From contig JAGWTU010000023.1 of the NCBI GenBank assembly GCA_028868825.1, forward strand, positions 1 to 64,000: a stretch of 64,000 nt of DNA. Reading direction: 5' to 3'. A program made the position numbers and the translations under genes. Below the pieces are notes generated by a model. That model saw only the letters and a program-made list of their open reading frames with translations, did not search any database and was not told the origin of the DNA. The stretch comes from Burkholderiales bacterium (GTDB taxonomy: Bacteria > Pseudomonadota > Gammaproteobacteria > Burkholderiales > Burkholderiaceae_C). This document shows positions 47,559 through 57,475 of this stretch, one piece after another. Within the stretch, counting starts at the first letter, position 1, and every line of letters begins with the position of its first letter.

Positions 47559-47924
47559 GTGGGCTTTTCTGCAAGCGATGTCGTGCCCTTCACTCAGGCA
47601 CGGGCCAACCTCTCCGAACTCGCCGAGCAGGCCAAGGCAGGCGCCGAGAAGATCATCACCAAGAATGGACAGAGCTATGTCGCGCTGATCGACGCCGACC
47701 GGCTCGACTACTACCACCGCCTGGATCGCGAGCGCATCCACCTGCTGCTGCTCGAGGATGCCAAGCGCGGCTTGGCAGACATTGCGGCCGGACGTACCTG
47801 CGAAGCCGACGCGGCGATCGCACGGCGCCAGGAACATCGGGCCGCCATCGCCAGCGCAGGGGAACGTCGCCCGCGCGTATCGGCTGGGGCAAAGGCATCG
47901 CGCGGCGCGAAGAAGCGTGCCTGA
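47559..47924 (+). CDS. Phd/YefM-type antitoxin
   Basis: 121 residues, start GTG 47559 with GGAG upstream. PFTQARANLSELAEQAKAG near 10-28 and IITKNGQSYVALID near 33-46 are Phd-fold DNA-binding antitoxin signatures. The C-terminal half should cover the toxin. Toxin gene overlaps by eight bases. Confidence 0.85.
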   Translation: MGFSASDVVPFTQARANLSELAEQAKAGAEKIITKNGQSYVALIDADRLDYYHRLDRERIHLLLLEDAKRGLADIAAGRTCEADAAIARRQEHRAAIASAGERRPRVSAGAKASRGAKKRA

Positions 47925-48300
47925 CATCAGCTATGTCGTCGAACTGACGGCGGGCTTCGATGAGCGCCTGGACGCCATCGAGGCGTTCCTGACTGAAACC
48001 GGTGCGGCGCTCGCTTTCGACGATTTGCTGTCCGAGTTGCGCACCACGGTCATTCCGAATCTGCGCCGATTCCCACGGATCGGTCGACGCTACCTGGACC
48101 ATCCGCCGCAATCGGCGGAGGCAATGGCCCAGCTCGGCGCGCTGCCGGTGGGCGCACCCGAGTCGCTGCGCGAGTACCTGCATGGCGACTACCTGATGCT
48201 CTACACCACAGTCGACGCCGAAGCTACCGTGTACCTGCTGTCGATCCGGCACCATCGGCAGCTTTCTTTCGACTTCGCGCGCTTGTGGCCGCGCGCGTGA
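47917..48300 (+). CDS. RelE/ParE-superfamily toxin
   Basis: 127 residues, start GTG 47917 inside the antitoxin end. It has a helical N-terminal half, FPRIGRRYLD near 49, EYLHGDYLMLYTTVDAEATVYLLSIRHHRQLSFDF near 90-124: the RelE/ParE beta-sheet and C-terminal basic strand. It could be a ribosome-dependent RNase or a gyrase inhibitor; not decidable here. Forms a type II pair with the gene before. Confidence 0.82.
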   Translation: MPDISYVVELTAGFDERLDAIEAFLTETGAALAFDDLLSELRTTVIPNLRRFPRIGRRYLDHPPQSAEAMAQLGALPVGAPESLREYLHGDYLMLYTTVDAEATVYLLSIRHHRQLSFDFARLWPRA

Positions 48301-48365
48301 CCAGGTTCAGGAGCACTGGCGACGCCGAAATTCGGCCCGCCCGCTGATCGCTCGACGCCCGGCGG

Positions 48366-48406
48366 AAAAAACAGGGGCGAACTCGCGTTCGCCCCCGTCA
48401 CTTTTT
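48366..48406. terminator. bidirectional rho-independent terminator
   Basis: Stem GGGGCGAA/TTCGCCCC (48374-48381 with 48388-48395), loop CTCGCG. On the left AAAAAA (48367-48371 region) gives a U-tract for the minus strand; on the right TTTTT (48402-48406) for the plus strand. It lies between the convergent toxin and HiPIP genes. Confidence 0.85.
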
Positions 48407-48434
48407 GCGCGACGATTCCGCCGCCACCCGAGGG

Positions 48435-48749
48435 TCAGCTCCCCGGCGCCTTCGCCCAGGCCATGCACCAGCCGGTGGCGGCGACATGCTTGCGACCGAA
48501 CATCGCGCAGCCGCCCCATTCATCGCCCTTGGCGCCCTGGAAGAACGAGCAATTCGCGCAATGCTGACTGGCCTCGTGCTTGGCGTACTTGGCCTTGTCG
48601 ACGAGGTTCGTGTCGTGCTTGTAGCCGAGAGCGACCGCCTGCTCGTCGGTGTCCTCGACATGGGTCGCGGCCTGCGACCGCAGGGAACCCATCAGGGCCC
48701 CCGCGGCGACGGCCCGGCCGATGAAGACACGACGGTTGGTTTGCGTCAT
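48435..48749 (-). CDS. high-potential iron-sulfur protein (HiPIP)
   Basis: 104 residues. Tat signal NRRVFIGRAVAAGALMG, then Cys64, 67, 81 and 95 (C-x2-C-x13-C-x13-C), the [4Fe-4S] ligands of HiPIPs, with HCANCSFF and GGCAMF. A soluble periplasmic electron carrier. It lies 26 bases after the PQQ dehydrogenase gene in the same direction, so it is the likely partner. Confidence 0.92.
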   Translation of the reverse strand: MTQTNRRVFIGRAVAAGALMGSLRSQAATHVEDTDEQAVALGYKHDTNLVDKAKYAKHEASQHCANCSFFQGAKGDEWGGCAMFGRKHVAATGWCMAWAKAPGS

Positions 48750-48775
48750 TTGAAGTCTCCTGCGGCCGTGCGGCC

Positions 48776-50548
48776 TTACTTGGCCGCGACCTTGGCCGGC
48801 GCCTCGCTGGCCTTGGGCAGCTTGAAGACCCAGACCATGCCGCCCTGCTCGAGGAAGTTGACCTTCTTGGCGACATCGCCGCCCCACAGCGGCACCGCAC
48901 CGCCCCAGCCCGAGACGACGCTGATGTACTGCTCGCCGTTCTGCATCCAGGTCACCGGGGGCGCGACGACGCCGGAACCGGTCTGGAATTCCCAGACGAT
49001 CTTGCCGGTGCGCGCGTCGGCGGCCTTCAGCAGACCCTCGGGCGTGCCCCAGAACACGAGCCCGCCGGCGGTCGTCAGCACGCCACCCCACAGCGGGGCG
49101 CTGTTCTTGACTTCCCAGACGATCTTGCCGGTCTTCGGATCGATCGCGCGCAGCGCGCCGATGTAGTCGTCGTTGATCGTCTTGATCGTGAAGCCGGCGC
49201 CGAGATAGGCCGCGCCCTTCTTGTAGGTGATCGGCTCGTTCCAGATCTCCATGCCCCATTCGTTCGAGGGCACGTAGAACAGGCCGGTCTGCGGGCTGTA
49301 GGCCATCGGCATCTGGTTCTTGCCGCCGAGGAAGCTGGGCGCCGAGAACACCGAGGTGCCCTTCTTGCCGTCGGCACCCGCCGTCGGGTCGCCCGGGCGG
49401 TCGGCGTCGATGAAGTTCGGACGGCCGGTCTTCAGGTCGATGCCGCTGGCCCAGGTGATCTTCTTGACGAACGGGAACGCGTTGGCCAGATGGCCGTTGG
49501 TCGCGTCGAGGACGTAGAAGAAGCCGTTGCGGTCGGCCTTGGCGCCCATGCGCTTGCCGTTCATGTCGAAGGTGATGAATTCGTTCACACCGTCGAAGTC
49601 CCAGCCGTCGTTGGGCGTGCCCTGGTAATGCCAGACGATCTTGCCGGTCTTGACGTCGATGGCCACCGTCGAGCAGCTGAACAGGTTGTCGCCCTGGCGC
49701 AGGTGGCTGTTCCACGGCGCCGGGTTGCCGGTGCCGAAATAGGCCAGGCCGGTCTTGGGATCGTAGGTGCCGCCGAGCCAGGTCGCCGCGCCGCCGGTCT
49801 TCCACAGGTCGCCGGGCCAGGTCTGGTTGGTCGTGCCCGAGATGCCGTTCTCGTGCTTGTTGCCGGCGGCGTCATAGGTGTAGCCCATATGGCCTTCGAC
49901 GGTGGGGCGGCTCCAGACCATCTTGCCGGTCCTGGGGTCGCGCGCCTCGACGCGGCCGACGACGCCGAATTCGCCGCCCGAGACGCCGGTCAGCAGCAGG
50001 CCGTTGGCGATCAGCGGCGCCGCGCTGGCCGAGTAGCCCGCGTTGTAATCGTCGATCTTCTCCTTCCAGACCACGTCACCGGTGTTCTGGTCGAGTGCCA
50101 CGAGCTGCGCATCCAGCGTCGCGAAGATCACCAGGTTGTCGAACAGCGCCGCACCGCGGTTGACGACGTCGCAGCAGGGCATGATGCCGTCGGGCAGGCG
50201 ATGCTCGTACTTCCACAGCTTCTTGCCGGTGGCGGCGTCGAGCGCGTAGATGCGCGAGTACGACGCGGTGACGAACATCTTGCCGTCGTGGATCAGCGGC
50301 TGCGATTCCTGGCCGCGCTGCTTCTCGCCGCCGAAGGAGAACGCCCAGGCCGGCACGAGGCGGGCGACGTTGGCGGTGTTGACCTGCTTGAGCGCCGAGA
50401 AGCGCTGGCCCTGGGTGCCGAGGCCCCAGGACAGGACTTCGTTGCCGCTCTTGGCGGAGTCCTCGATCATCTTCTCGGTCACGGCGGCCTGCGCCGTCAA
50501 CGAGCCTATGGCCAAGGTCGTGAGTACGGAAATCAGCTTCAAACGCAT
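48776..50548 (-). CDS. PQQ-dependent alcohol dehydrogenase, lanthanide-type active site
   Basis: 590 residues from ATG 50548 with AGGAGA upstream. Signal peptide, cleaved near TAQA-A. Beta-propeller W-motifs repeat (GKIVW). Vicinal Cys125-Cys126 (MPCCDV). Metal ligands Glu193 (SGGEFG) and Asn275 (GTGNP), catalytic Asp317, and Asp319 two residues on (WDFDG): the extra Asp of lanthanide-dependent XoxF/ExaF/PedH enzymes, absent in calcium MxaF. Sequence is closer to ExaF/PedH-type ethanol dehydrogenases than to XoxF. No c-type acceptor gene is next to it; a HiPIP is. Confidence 0.92.
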   Translation of the reverse strand: MRLKLISVLTTLAIGSLTAQAAVTEKMIEDSAKSGNEVLSWGLGTQGQRFSALKQVNTANVARLVPAWAFSFGGEKQRGQESQPLIHDGKMFVTASYSRIYALDAATGKKLWKYEHRLPDGIMPCCDVVNRGAALFDNLVIFATLDAQLVALDQNTGDVVWKEKIDDYNAGYSASAAPLIANGLLLTGVSGGEFGVVGRVEARDPRTGKMVWSRPTVEGHMGYTYDAAGNKHENGISGTTNQTWPGDLWKTGGAATWLGGTYDPKTGLAYFGTGNPAPWNSHLRQGDNLFSCSTVAIDVKTGKIVWHYQGTPNDGWDFDGVNEFITFDMNGKRMGAKADRNGFFYVLDATNGHLANAFPFVKKITWASGIDLKTGRPNFIDADRPGDPTAGADGKKGTSVFSAPSFLGGKNQMPMAYSPQTGLFYVPSNEWGMEIWNEPITYKKGAAYLGAGFTIKTINDDYIGALRAIDPKTGKIVWEVKNSAPLWGGVLTTAGGLVFWGTPEGLLKAADARTGKIVWEFQTGSGVVAPPVTWMQNGEQYISVVSGWGGAVPLWGGDVAKKVNFLEQGGMVWVFKLPKASEAPAKVAAK

Positions 50549-50760
50549 GGATGTGTCTCCTCGGGGTGGTGGGTCGCGTACAGCGGGGCGCGCCGTCGCC
50601 AACCCACCCATAAGGGCAACAACCATGCCACCGGCCGGCGGCGCGTTTGGAGCAGCGGCGGGGTCGCCGTGGCCCGGTCCTGGGACGATTCGGCCCGGGT
50701 TTGCCCGTGGATTGCTACAGCTTCGAACAACCCGCGCGAAACACTGTCACAGGCTGCGCT

Positions 50761-51744
50761 TCAACGGCCGTGCTGCAGCACCGTCTGTTCGTAGCGCGGA
50801 TAGAGGTGGGCGACATTGCGGATGTACTCGGTGTCGAACGCGCCCCAGGTCCTGAATTCGGCCGGCACCGGCAGGCGCAGCACCTCGTTCATCTCCAGGC
50901 CGCGCGCGGCGGCGGCGCTGAAAGCCTGGTCGAGCCAGCGCAGGTAGCGCCGCGTGCCGGCTATGGCGGCAACACCTTCGACGACGTCACCATGGCTGGG
51001 CACGAGGAAGTGGAGGTTCCAGCCCTCGAGCGTCTGCAGGCTGGCCAGCCAGTTCGCCATCTCGGCGTGCGGCGTCGTCGGAATGCGGCGCGAGAACACG
51101 AGGCCGCCGACGAAGGCGACGCCGCTGCCGCGGTCGATCAGCACGAGGTCGCTGGCGGTGTGGCCGCGCAGCTCGCGCAGCTCGATCTCGTGGCTGCCGA
51201 TGCGCTCGACGCCGGGCACGGCGTCGGTGTCGGGCAGCAGCCGCGCGGTGCCGAGCATCCAGTCGCCGCACAGGCGGTAGAGGTTGTCCTCGTAGGCCGC
51301 GCCCTCGCGCGCCATGCCGGCGCGGGTGGCCGGCGTCGCGGCGCGCGGCACGTCGGCATAAGCCTGGTTGCCGAGGAAATAATCGGGGTGCAGGTCGAGG
51401 TGGACGACGCGGATCACCGGCTCCTTCGTCGTGCGCGCGATCAGGGCGCGCTGCTGTTCGCCGTAGCGCTTCGTCGGCCCGGTGTTGACGACGATGACGC
51501 CGGCGCCGGTGACGATGAAACCGGTGTTGATGATGTTGCAGCCGTTGCCGAGGCTGAAATCGGCGTTCGCGCCCTCGATGACGTAGACGCCGGGGCCGAC
51601 CTCGCGCGCGGCGAGCCGGTAGTCGAAATGCGCTGCGTCGGCGACGGCCGGTGCCGCCTGCGCCGGCCAGGACACGGACGACAGCGCGACCGGCAGCGCC
51701 GCCGCCAGCACCAGCAGCACCGCCGCCAGCAGCCGCCGCATCAT
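50761..51744 (-). CDS. quinoprotein relay system zinc metallohydrolase
   Basis: 327 residues with a signal peptide and MBL fold: GANADFSLGNGCNIINTGFIV near 56-76, VVHLDLHPDYFLGN near 113 (HxDxHPD variant of HxHxDH), GHTASDLVLID, and a late VPSHGDVVEG. Belongs to the SoxH-related families that co-occur with PQQ dehydrogenases. ATG 51744 overlaps the stop of the SoxYZ-like gene. Periplasmic; role unproven. Confidence 0.85.
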   Translation of the reverse strand: MMRRLLAAVLLVLAAALPVALSSVSWPAQAAPAVADAAHFDYRLAAREVGPGVYVIEGANADFSLGNGCNIINTGFIVTGAGVIVVNTGPTKRYGEQQRALIARTTKEPVIRVVHLDLHPDYFLGNQAYADVPRAATPATRAGMAREGAAYEDNLYRLCGDWMLGTARLLPDTDAVPGVERIGSHEIELRELRGHTASDLVLIDRGSGVAFVGGLVFSRRIPTTPHAEMANWLASLQTLEGWNLHFLVPSHGDVVEGVAAIAGTRRYLRWLDQAFSAAAARGLEMNEVLRLPVPAEFRTWGAFDTEYIRNVAHLYPRYEQTVLQHGR

Positions 51745-52571
51745 TTCACGGCCCCCTCGATGCGGTTGCCGTTGTTGTCGGTGCCGACGAGTTCGAGCGC
51801 GCCATGCGGCGCGCCGGCGAAGTCGAAGCTGAAGATCGGGTTCTCGCTCACCGGCTCGTAGGCGTTGAGCCGCATCAGCTCGTGCCCGGCGGCGTCGCGC
51901 AGCGAGAGGCGGTTGATGTAGAAGGCCGGGATGCCATTGGCCAGCCCCGTGTCCATCGGGTGCATCACGCGCAGCCGCAGCCGCGTCTCGTCCTCGGGCG
52001 CGCCGGGAGCTGTCGAATGGGGGAACAACCGCGCGCTGACCTGGCCCAGCGACTGCGACCAGCTGCCGTCGCGCCGCGTGTCGCCGGGCGTCGTGCAGCC
52101 GCCGCCGGCCGAATCGACATAGCCGCCGCCGACATGCCAGACGCCGTCGCGCGTCAGCACCGCGGCGCGCACCGGGCTGGCCTGCTGCAGCTTGAAGCGG
52201 AAGCTGACGCGCGGCAGCGCCGTCAGCGGCATGTATTCGAGCACCTTGCGGATCGGGTTGCGGTCGACGATGACGGTGATGCGCTCGATGCCCTCGATGC
52301 CGTCGGCGGCGACGCTGACCGGCACGTTCATCGGATCCTCGGCGAAGGACGGCACCTCGACCTTGACGCGGGCGTCGAACACGACCGGCCCGCTGCCGAG
52401 GAATTCCTGGCGCAGATCGGGCCAGATCAGCGAGCCGTAGGGGTCCGGCGCCTCGGATGCCGAGGTGGGGGTCCCGACGGGCGCCGCAGCCGGCGGCTCG
52501 GGCGCGGCGGCGTTGGCCGCGCAGGCTGCGGCCCAGCCCAGGGTGGCGACGATCGTTGCACGACGGAACAT
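51741..52571 (-). CDS. quinoprotein dehydrogenase-associated SoxYZ-like carrier protein
   Basis: 276 residues with signal peptide. A SoxY-like domain has the carrier cysteine Cys159 in GGGCTTPG, the swinging-arm motif of SoxY, but placed in mid protein. A SoxZ-like domain follows (MDTGLANGIPAFYINRLSL, near 215). Fused SoxYZ-like proteins accompany PQQ dehydrogenases. Upstream and coupled to the metallohydrolase. Confidence 0.87.
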   Translation of the reverse strand: MFRRATIVATLGWAAACAANAAAPEPPAAAPVGTPTSASEAPDPYGSLIWPDLRQEFLGSGPVVFDARVKVEVPSFAEDPMNVPVSVAADGIEGIERITVIVDRNPIRKVLEYMPLTALPRVSFRFKLQQASPVRAAVLTRDGVWHVGGGYVDSAGGGCTTPGDTRRDGSWSQSLGQVSARLFPHSTAPGAPEDETRLRLRVMHPMDTGLANGIPAFYINRLSLRDAAGHELMRLNAYEPVSENPIFSFDFAGAPHGALELVGTDNNGNRIEGAVK

Positions 52572-52628
52572 TCAGATTCTCCGATCGCACTCGACAAGCA
52601 AATTCCGTGCGTCGACGCGCCGGCCCGC

Positions 52629-53786
52629 TCAGGCTTCGAGCAGACCGTAGACCTGCTCGGGCAGCACGCGCGCCATGCGCGAGCGATCGACGAGGGTGCC
52701 GGCGATGGCGCAGCCGGCGGCGGCGCCGTCGCGGCGCGGCGAACCGGCCACCGGCCGCCCGCGCCCGTCGAGCAGCGCCGTGACCTGGGTCGCTGCGCCG
52801 CCCTGGGCGCGCAGCGCGACGACGCCGATCTCGCCGTTCTTCAGCGTCACGAAATCGCCCGGCGGGTAGATGCCCACGGCCTTGATCAGCGCGCCGGCCA
52901 GTGGCCCGCCCTGCTCCTCCTCGTACAGCTGGCGCGCGGCGATCTGCGGCAGCAGCGGCGCGCGCAGCGCGCGCGGGCTGATCTTGGCGGCGTAGACGTC
53001 GGCGGCGCGCAGCACGCGGGCGATCTCGCCGATGTCGCCGGTGCCGCGCGGGTAGCCATGGGTGCCGGCGCGTTCGTGGTGGTCCTCGACGGCGGTCAGC
53101 CAGTCGGTATCGGTGACGCCGCTGGCGCGCAGCATCTGCGCCGAGAGGTGCGGGTGGGCGCGGATCTGCGCCATCTGCTTCGCGCTCGGCGGATCGTTCT
53201 GCTCGGCCATCTTCGCCTGCAGCTCGACGGTCGAGGCGTTCATCGTCAGCGCTGCGGCGACGGCCGAGCGTTCGCGCATCGCGTCCCAGCCGAGCTGGCG
53301 CGACGTCAGCAGCACGATCGTCGCGGTATGCAGCGCATGCGTCAGCGCATAGAGTGCCGTGCGGCCATGATCCTGGCGCACGGCCATGAAGAGCGCGGCG
53401 TCGAGCTGGCGAGCGGCGCGATCGATGTGCTCGCCGACGAAGGCGTCGAGCTCCGGCGCCAGCGCCGCGTCGCGGCCGCAGCGGCGCAGCAGGTCGTCGA
53501 GGGTCCAGATCTCGCGCTCGTAATGGTCGAACCAGGTCAGCCGGCGCTGGCTCGGCACCGGCGATGCCCCGGCCGCTTCGGCGACGTGGCGCGCGCGCGC
53601 CTCCTCGACTTCGTCGGCATCGGCACAGGCGCCGCGTTCGAGCAGCAGCCTGAGCTGGTCGGCGTCCTGGATCGTCTGCCCCGCCGCCAGCAGCAGGCGG
53701 CCCTGGCCGTCGAGGACGCGGAACGGCAGCGGCCGACCCGGCGCCATCAGCGCGGCGACAAGGCCGAGCGGGACGCGTTCGTTCAT
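52629..53786 (-). CDS. HD-GYP-type protein with degenerate HD site
   Basis: 385 residues. The HD-GYP core has HALHTATI near 150 and an intact HHERAGTHGYP at 236-246, but the usual HD of LLHDIGK is Met182-Asn183 (ALTMNASTV). So c-di-GMP phosphodiesterase activity is doubtful; it might bind instead. C-terminal beta-rich part (PGDFVTLKNGEIGVV). The leader is the dispersed repeat copy B, ending two bases before the ATG. Confidence 0.8.
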   Translation of the reverse strand: MNERVPLGLVAALMAPGRPLPFRVLDGQGRLLLAAGQTIQDADQLRLLLERGACADADEVEEARARHVAEAAGASPVPSQRRLTWFDHYEREIWTLDDLLRRCGRDAALAPELDAFVGEHIDRAARQLDAALFMAVRQDHGRTALYALTHALHTATIVLLTSRQLGWDAMRERSAVAAALTMNASTVELQAKMAEQNDPPSAKQMAQIRAHPHLSAQMLRASGVTDTDWLTAVEDHHERAGTHGYPRGTGDIGEIARVLRAADVYAAKISPRALRAPLLPQIAARQLYEEEQGGPLAGALIKAVGIYPPGDFVTLKNGEIGVVALRAQGGAATQVTALLDGRGRPVAGSPRRDGAAAGCAIAGTLVDRSRMARVLPEQVYGLLEA

Positions 53787-53787
53787 C

Positions 53788-53870
53788 TCAGTGCCGCCCG
53801 GCCGCCCCGAAGGCACTGAGCGCCCCCTTGGGGGGCAGCGAACGAAGTGAGCGTGGGGGTTTCACTTCAC
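53788..53870. repeat. dispersed 83-base intergenic repeat, copy B
   Basis: Second copy of the element at 30371-30453, same strand, with the same two hairpins and the same GTGGGGGTTTCACTTCA end. Directly abuts the start codon of the HD-GYP gene. Confidence 0.8.
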
Positions 53871-53959
53871 CGGATCCGATCTCGCATGGCTTTCGAAGGT
53901 CGATGACCTGCGCGACAGAATAGCCGCGAGCCGACCCACCCGTAAGGGACGAATGCCGA

Positions 53960-54694
53960 TCAAAGGCCCAATCGAGCGCTCATTTGCTCGCGCAGCTGTT
54001 GTGCCAGCGCGCGTCGCTCGAGCCCGGCGCTGGCCCGCGGCGCCATCAGCTCGACGCGCACGCGCAGGCCGCGCGCCGCGGCGACGCGCCAGACGCTTTG
54101 CAGCAGCGTCGTCTTACCGACATAGGCCGCGGCCGGGCTGCAGCGCTGCTGCGCGTCGTCGAAGCGCAGCACCACCGGCTGCACCGGCGTGGCGGTGGCG
54201 ATCGCCGCCTGCAGCAGGTTGGCGTGGAAGGGCAGGAGCTCGGGCCCGTCGCCGGTCGTGCCCTCGGGGAACACCGCCACCATGTCGCCGGCGGCCAGCG
54301 CCGCGGCGACGGCGTGGACGACGCGCAGCGCGTCGCGCTTGCGGTCGCGCTCGATGAACAGCGTGCCGGCGCCGCGGATCAGCCAGCCCAGCAGCGGCCA
54401 GCGCAGCACGTCGGCCTTGGAGACGAAGCGGGCCTGCGGCAGCACGGCGTGGATGGTCGCGATGTCGAGCCAGGAGACGTGATTGGCGACGACCAGCGTC
54501 GCGCCGGTGGCAGGCGTGCCGACGACCTCGATCGCGATGCCCAGGCGCTGCAGCAGGCCGGTCGACCAGACCCGTATCGTCTCGTGCCGTGCCGCGGCGT
54601 CCAGGCGGGGGAAGCGCGTCATCAGCGCCATGCCGTGCAGCAGGTGCGCGACGGCACGCAACAGGCGCCAGGGCGCGATGGCCCCCTGCTGCAT
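53960..54694 (-). CDS. plsC: 1-acyl-sn-glycerol-3-phosphate acyltransferase
   Basis: 244 residues. The catalytic NHVSWLD (HX4D) near 70, the FIERDRKRD region near 110 and FPEGTTGDG near 138 are PlsC motifs. Makes phosphatidic acid at the inner membrane. Start overlaps the stop of the dihydroorotase-like gene by one base, and it is the last gene of the pyr block. Confidence 0.9.
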   Translation of the reverse strand: MQQGAIAPWRLLRAVAHLLHGMALMTRFPRLDAAARHETIRVWSTGLLQRLGIAIEVVGTPATGATLVVANHVSWLDIATIHAVLPQARFVSKADVLRWPLLGWLIRGAGTLFIERDRKRDALRVVHAVAAALAAGDMVAVFPEGTTGDGPELLPFHANLLQAAIATATPVQPVVLRFDDAQQRCSPAAAYVGKTTLLQSVWRVAAARGLRVRVELMAPRASAGLERRALAQQLREQMSARLGL

Positions 54695-56016
54695 CAGGCG
54701 GCGGGTTCCGCGGCCTCGTACGCGACGGTGCCGGCGACGAGCGTCGCGCGCACCCGCCCCGGCAGCGCCATGCCGGTGGCGCCGAAGGCGAACGGCGTGT
54801 GCTTGCCCTGGCTGGCGAGCCGCTGCGGCGTGACGCGCCACTCAGACTCGGGGTCGAAGACGCAGAGGTCGGCGACGCCGCCTTCGACGAGGCGGCCGGC
54901 GCTGCTGGCCAGCGAGCCGAGCGCGTCGCCGAGCACGCGCACAGGGTCGAGCGTGACGCGCGAGAGCGTGCGCGTCAGCGGCAGGCCGCTGTCCTGGCCC
55001 CAGCGCAGCGCCAGGCTCAGCAGCAGCTCGAGCCCGGTGGCGCCGGGTTCGGCCTCGCCGAAGGGCAGGTTCTTCATGTCGTCGGCGACCGGGTTGTGGT
55101 CGGAGACGAGGGCGTCGATCGTGCCGTCGGCGAGTGCGGCGCGCAGCGCGCTGCGGTCGGCGTCCTGGCGCAGCGGCGGCGTCAAGCGCATGTCGGGGTT
55201 GAAATAGCCGATGTCGACGTCGGTCAGGTGCAGCGAGTTGATGCTCACATCGGCCGTCACCGCCAGCCCGCGCGCCTTGGCCGCGCGCAGCAGCTCGACG
55301 CCGGCGGCGCTGGACAGGCGGCAGAGATGGACGCGGGCGCCGGTGACGCGCACGAGTTCGAAGATCAGATGCAGCGCCACCGTCTCTGCGATCACCGGCA
55401 CGCCGGTGAGGCCGAGCCGCGTCGCCACGGCGCCGGCCGCGGCGACGCCGCCGCCGAGCCAGGCGTCGAGCGGCCGCAGCCAGACCGTGTAGCCGAAGGT
55501 GGCGGCATATTGCAGTGCGCGCAGCAGCACCAGGCTGTCGGTGACGGGCACGTCGGCCTGCGCGTAGCCGACGCAGCCGGCATCGGCGAGCTGCGCCATC
55601 TCGGTCAGCACCTGGCCCTGCAGGCCGCGCGTCAGCGCGCCGAGCGGGAAGACGCGGCAGCGCGAAAGCTTGCGGGCGCGGAACTTCAGCATCTCGACGA
55701 GCCCGGACTCGTCGAGCACCGGGTCGGTGTCGGGCGGGCAGACGAGGCTGGTGACGCCGCCGGCGGCCGCCGCGGCGAGCTCGGATTCGAGCATGCCCTC
55801 GTGTTCGTGGCCGGGTTCGCGCAGCCGCGCGGCGAGGTCGACGAGGCCGGGCGCGACGACGAGGCCGGCGGCCTCGATGACGCGCTCGGGCGCGAAATCG
55901 CGCAGCGCGCCGATGCTGACGATGCGGCCCGAGGCGATCGCGATGTCGGCGATCTCGTCGCGACCCGAGGCGGGGTCGACGAGGCGGCCGCCGCGGATCA
56001 GAATTTTGACGGTCAT
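54694..56016 (-). CDS. pyrC': inactive dihydroorotase-like protein PyrC' (PyrX)
   Basis: 440 residues of the amidohydrolase fold. The zinc motif DxHxH is replaced: Asp60-Leu-Ala62-Ala-Arg64 before LREPGHE. Ala and Arg replace the two histidines, so it should not be active. In Pseudomonas such a protein holds ATCase together. It directly follows pyrB with four bases of overlap, supporting this role. Another active dihydroorotase gene must exist elsewhere. Confidence 0.9.
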   Translation of the reverse strand: MTVKILIRGGRLVDPASGRDEIADIAIASGRIVSIGALRDFAPERVIEAAGLVVAPGLVDLAARLREPGHEHEGMLESELAAAAAGGVTSLVCPPDTDPVLDESGLVEMLKFRARKLSRCRVFPLGALTRGLQGQVLTEMAQLADAGCVGYAQADVPVTDSLVLLRALQYAATFGYTVWLRPLDAWLGGGVAAAGAVATRLGLTGVPVIAETVALHLIFELVRVTGARVHLCRLSSAAGVELLRAAKARGLAVTADVSINSLHLTDVDIGYFNPDMRLTPPLRQDADRSALRAALADGTIDALVSDHNPVADDMKNLPFGEAEPGATGLELLLSLALRWGQDSGLPLTRTLSRVTLDPVRVLGDALGSLASSAGRLVEGGVADLCVFDPESEWRVTPQRLASQGKHTPFAFGATGMALPGRVRATLVAGTVAYEAAEPAA

Positions 56017-56975
56017 GCCTGATTCCCCGCGATCGTGCTCATCACCGCCATGCGCACCGCGATGCCGAAGGTGACCTGGGGCAGGATCACGCTGTGGCCG
56101 CCGTCGGCCACGGCCGAGTCGATCTCGACGCCGCGGTTGATCGGCCCCGGGTGCATGACGATGGCGTCGGGCTTGGCCAGCGCGAGCTTGTCGGGCGTGA
56201 GGCCGTAGCTCTTGAAGAACTCGCCGGCGCTGGGCAGCATCGCGCCGCTCATGCGCTCGTTCTGCAGCCGCAGCATGATGATCACGTCGGCGCCGCGCAG
56301 CCCCTCGGCCATGTCGTGGCAGACGCGCACGCCCATGCCGGCGAGGTCGCCCGGCACCAGCGTCTTCGGCCCGACGGCGCGGATCTCGGGCACGCCCAGC
56401 GTCGTCAGCGCGTGGATGTCGCTGCGCGCGACGCGCGAATGCACGATGTCGCCGACGATGGCCACTGTCAGCTCGCTGAAGTCGCGCTTGTAGTGGCGGA
56501 TCGTGTACATGTCGAGCAGCCCCTGCGTCGGGTGCGCGTGGCGGCCGTCGCCGGCGTTGACGACGTGCACATGCGGCGCGACATGCTGGGCGATCAGGTA
56601 CGGCGCGCCGCTCTCGGCGTGGCGCACGATGAACATGTCGGCATGCATCGCGCTCAGGTTGGCGATCGTGTCGAGCAGGCTCTCGCCCTTGGCCGTCGAG
56701 CTCCTGGCGATGTCGAGGTTGATGACGTCGGCCGACAGGCGCTTGGCGGCGATCTCGAAGGTCGTGCGCGTGCGCGTGCTGTTCTCGAAGAAGAGGTTGA
56801 ACACGCTCTTGCCGCGCAGCAGCGGCACCTTCTTGACCTCGCGGTCGTTGACGCTGAGGAAGGTGCCCGCGGTGTCGAGGATCTGCGTCAGCACGGCGCG
56901 CGGCAGGCCCTCGATCGTCAGCAGGTGGATCAGCTCGCCGTTCGAGTTGAGCTGGGGGTTGCGGCGGGCCAACAT
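56013..56975 (-). CDS. pyrB: aspartate carbamoyltransferase catalytic subunit
   Basis: 320 residues with the carbamoyl-phosphate motif [13 protein letters not shown] near 58-70, KGESLLDT near 90, and [12 protein letters not shown] near 275. Catalyses step two of pyrimidine synthesis. The start overlaps the pyrR stop (ATGA-type). Confidence 0.97.
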   Translation of the reverse strand: MLARRNPQLNSNGELIHLLTIEGLPRAVLTQILDTAGTFLSVNDREVKKVPLLRGKSVFNLFFENSTRTRTTFEIAAKRLSADVINLDIARSSTAKGESLLDTIANLSAMHADMFIVRHAESGAPYLIAQHVAPHVHVVNAGDGRHAHPTQGLLDMYTIRHYKRDFSELTVAIVGDIVHSRVARSDIHALTTLGVPEIRAVGPKTLVPGDLAGMGVRVCHDMAEGLRGADVIIMLRLQNERMSGAMLPSAGEFFKSYGLTPDKLALAKPDAIVMHPGPINRGVEIDSAVADGGHSVILPQVTFGIAVRMAVMSTIAGNQA

Positions 56976-57475
56976 CAGTCTGATTCCTTCACGGCGAAGC
57001 TGATGCGCCCGTCGTCGTCGCGCGTCAGCGCCAGCTTCTGCGTCGCCGGCAGCGTGACGCGCGCGGCCGAGTAGGCGGCGGCCATCGGCAGCTCGCGGCC
57101 GCCGCGGTCGACGAGCACGGCCAGCGTCACGCTGGCCGGGCGGCCGAAGTCGAACAGCTCGTTGACGACGGCGCGCACGGTGCGGCCGGTGTAGAGCACG
57201 TCGTCGACGAGCAGGATATGGCTGCCGTCGATCGCGAACGGCAGCTGCGTCGCGCCGCTGGCGGCAGCGAGTCCGCGCTCGGAGAAATCGTCGCGGTGCA
57301 ACGTGCTCGAGATCACGCCGTGCGCGCCCGGCAGGCCGAGGTCGCGCTGCAGCCGCTCGGCCAGCCAGGCGCCGCCCGACCAGATGCCGACGAGGACCGA
57401 GTCCGGGCGCAGCAAGGCGCGCACACCGGTGCGCAATTCGGCGTAAAGCGCCTCGGCGTCAAGCTGCAGCAGCAT
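56975..57475 (-). CDS. pyrR: PyrR bifunctional regulator / uracil phosphoribosyltransferase
   Basis: 166 residues. PRPP loop [16 protein letters not shown] near 94-109 is clear. [14 protein letters not shown] near 31 and HRDDFSERG near 61 fit PyrR. Regulates pyr genes in some bacteria or salvages uracil. Overlaps ruvX by 17 bases. Confidence 0.9.
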   Translation of the reverse strand: MLLQLDAEALYAELRTGVRALLRPDSVLVGIWSGGAWLAERLQRDLGLPGAHGVISSTLHRDDFSERGLAAASGATQLPFAIDGSHILLVDDVLYTGRTVRAVVNELFDFGRPASVTLAVLVDRGGRELPMAAAYSAARVTLPATQKLALTRDDDGRISFAVKESD

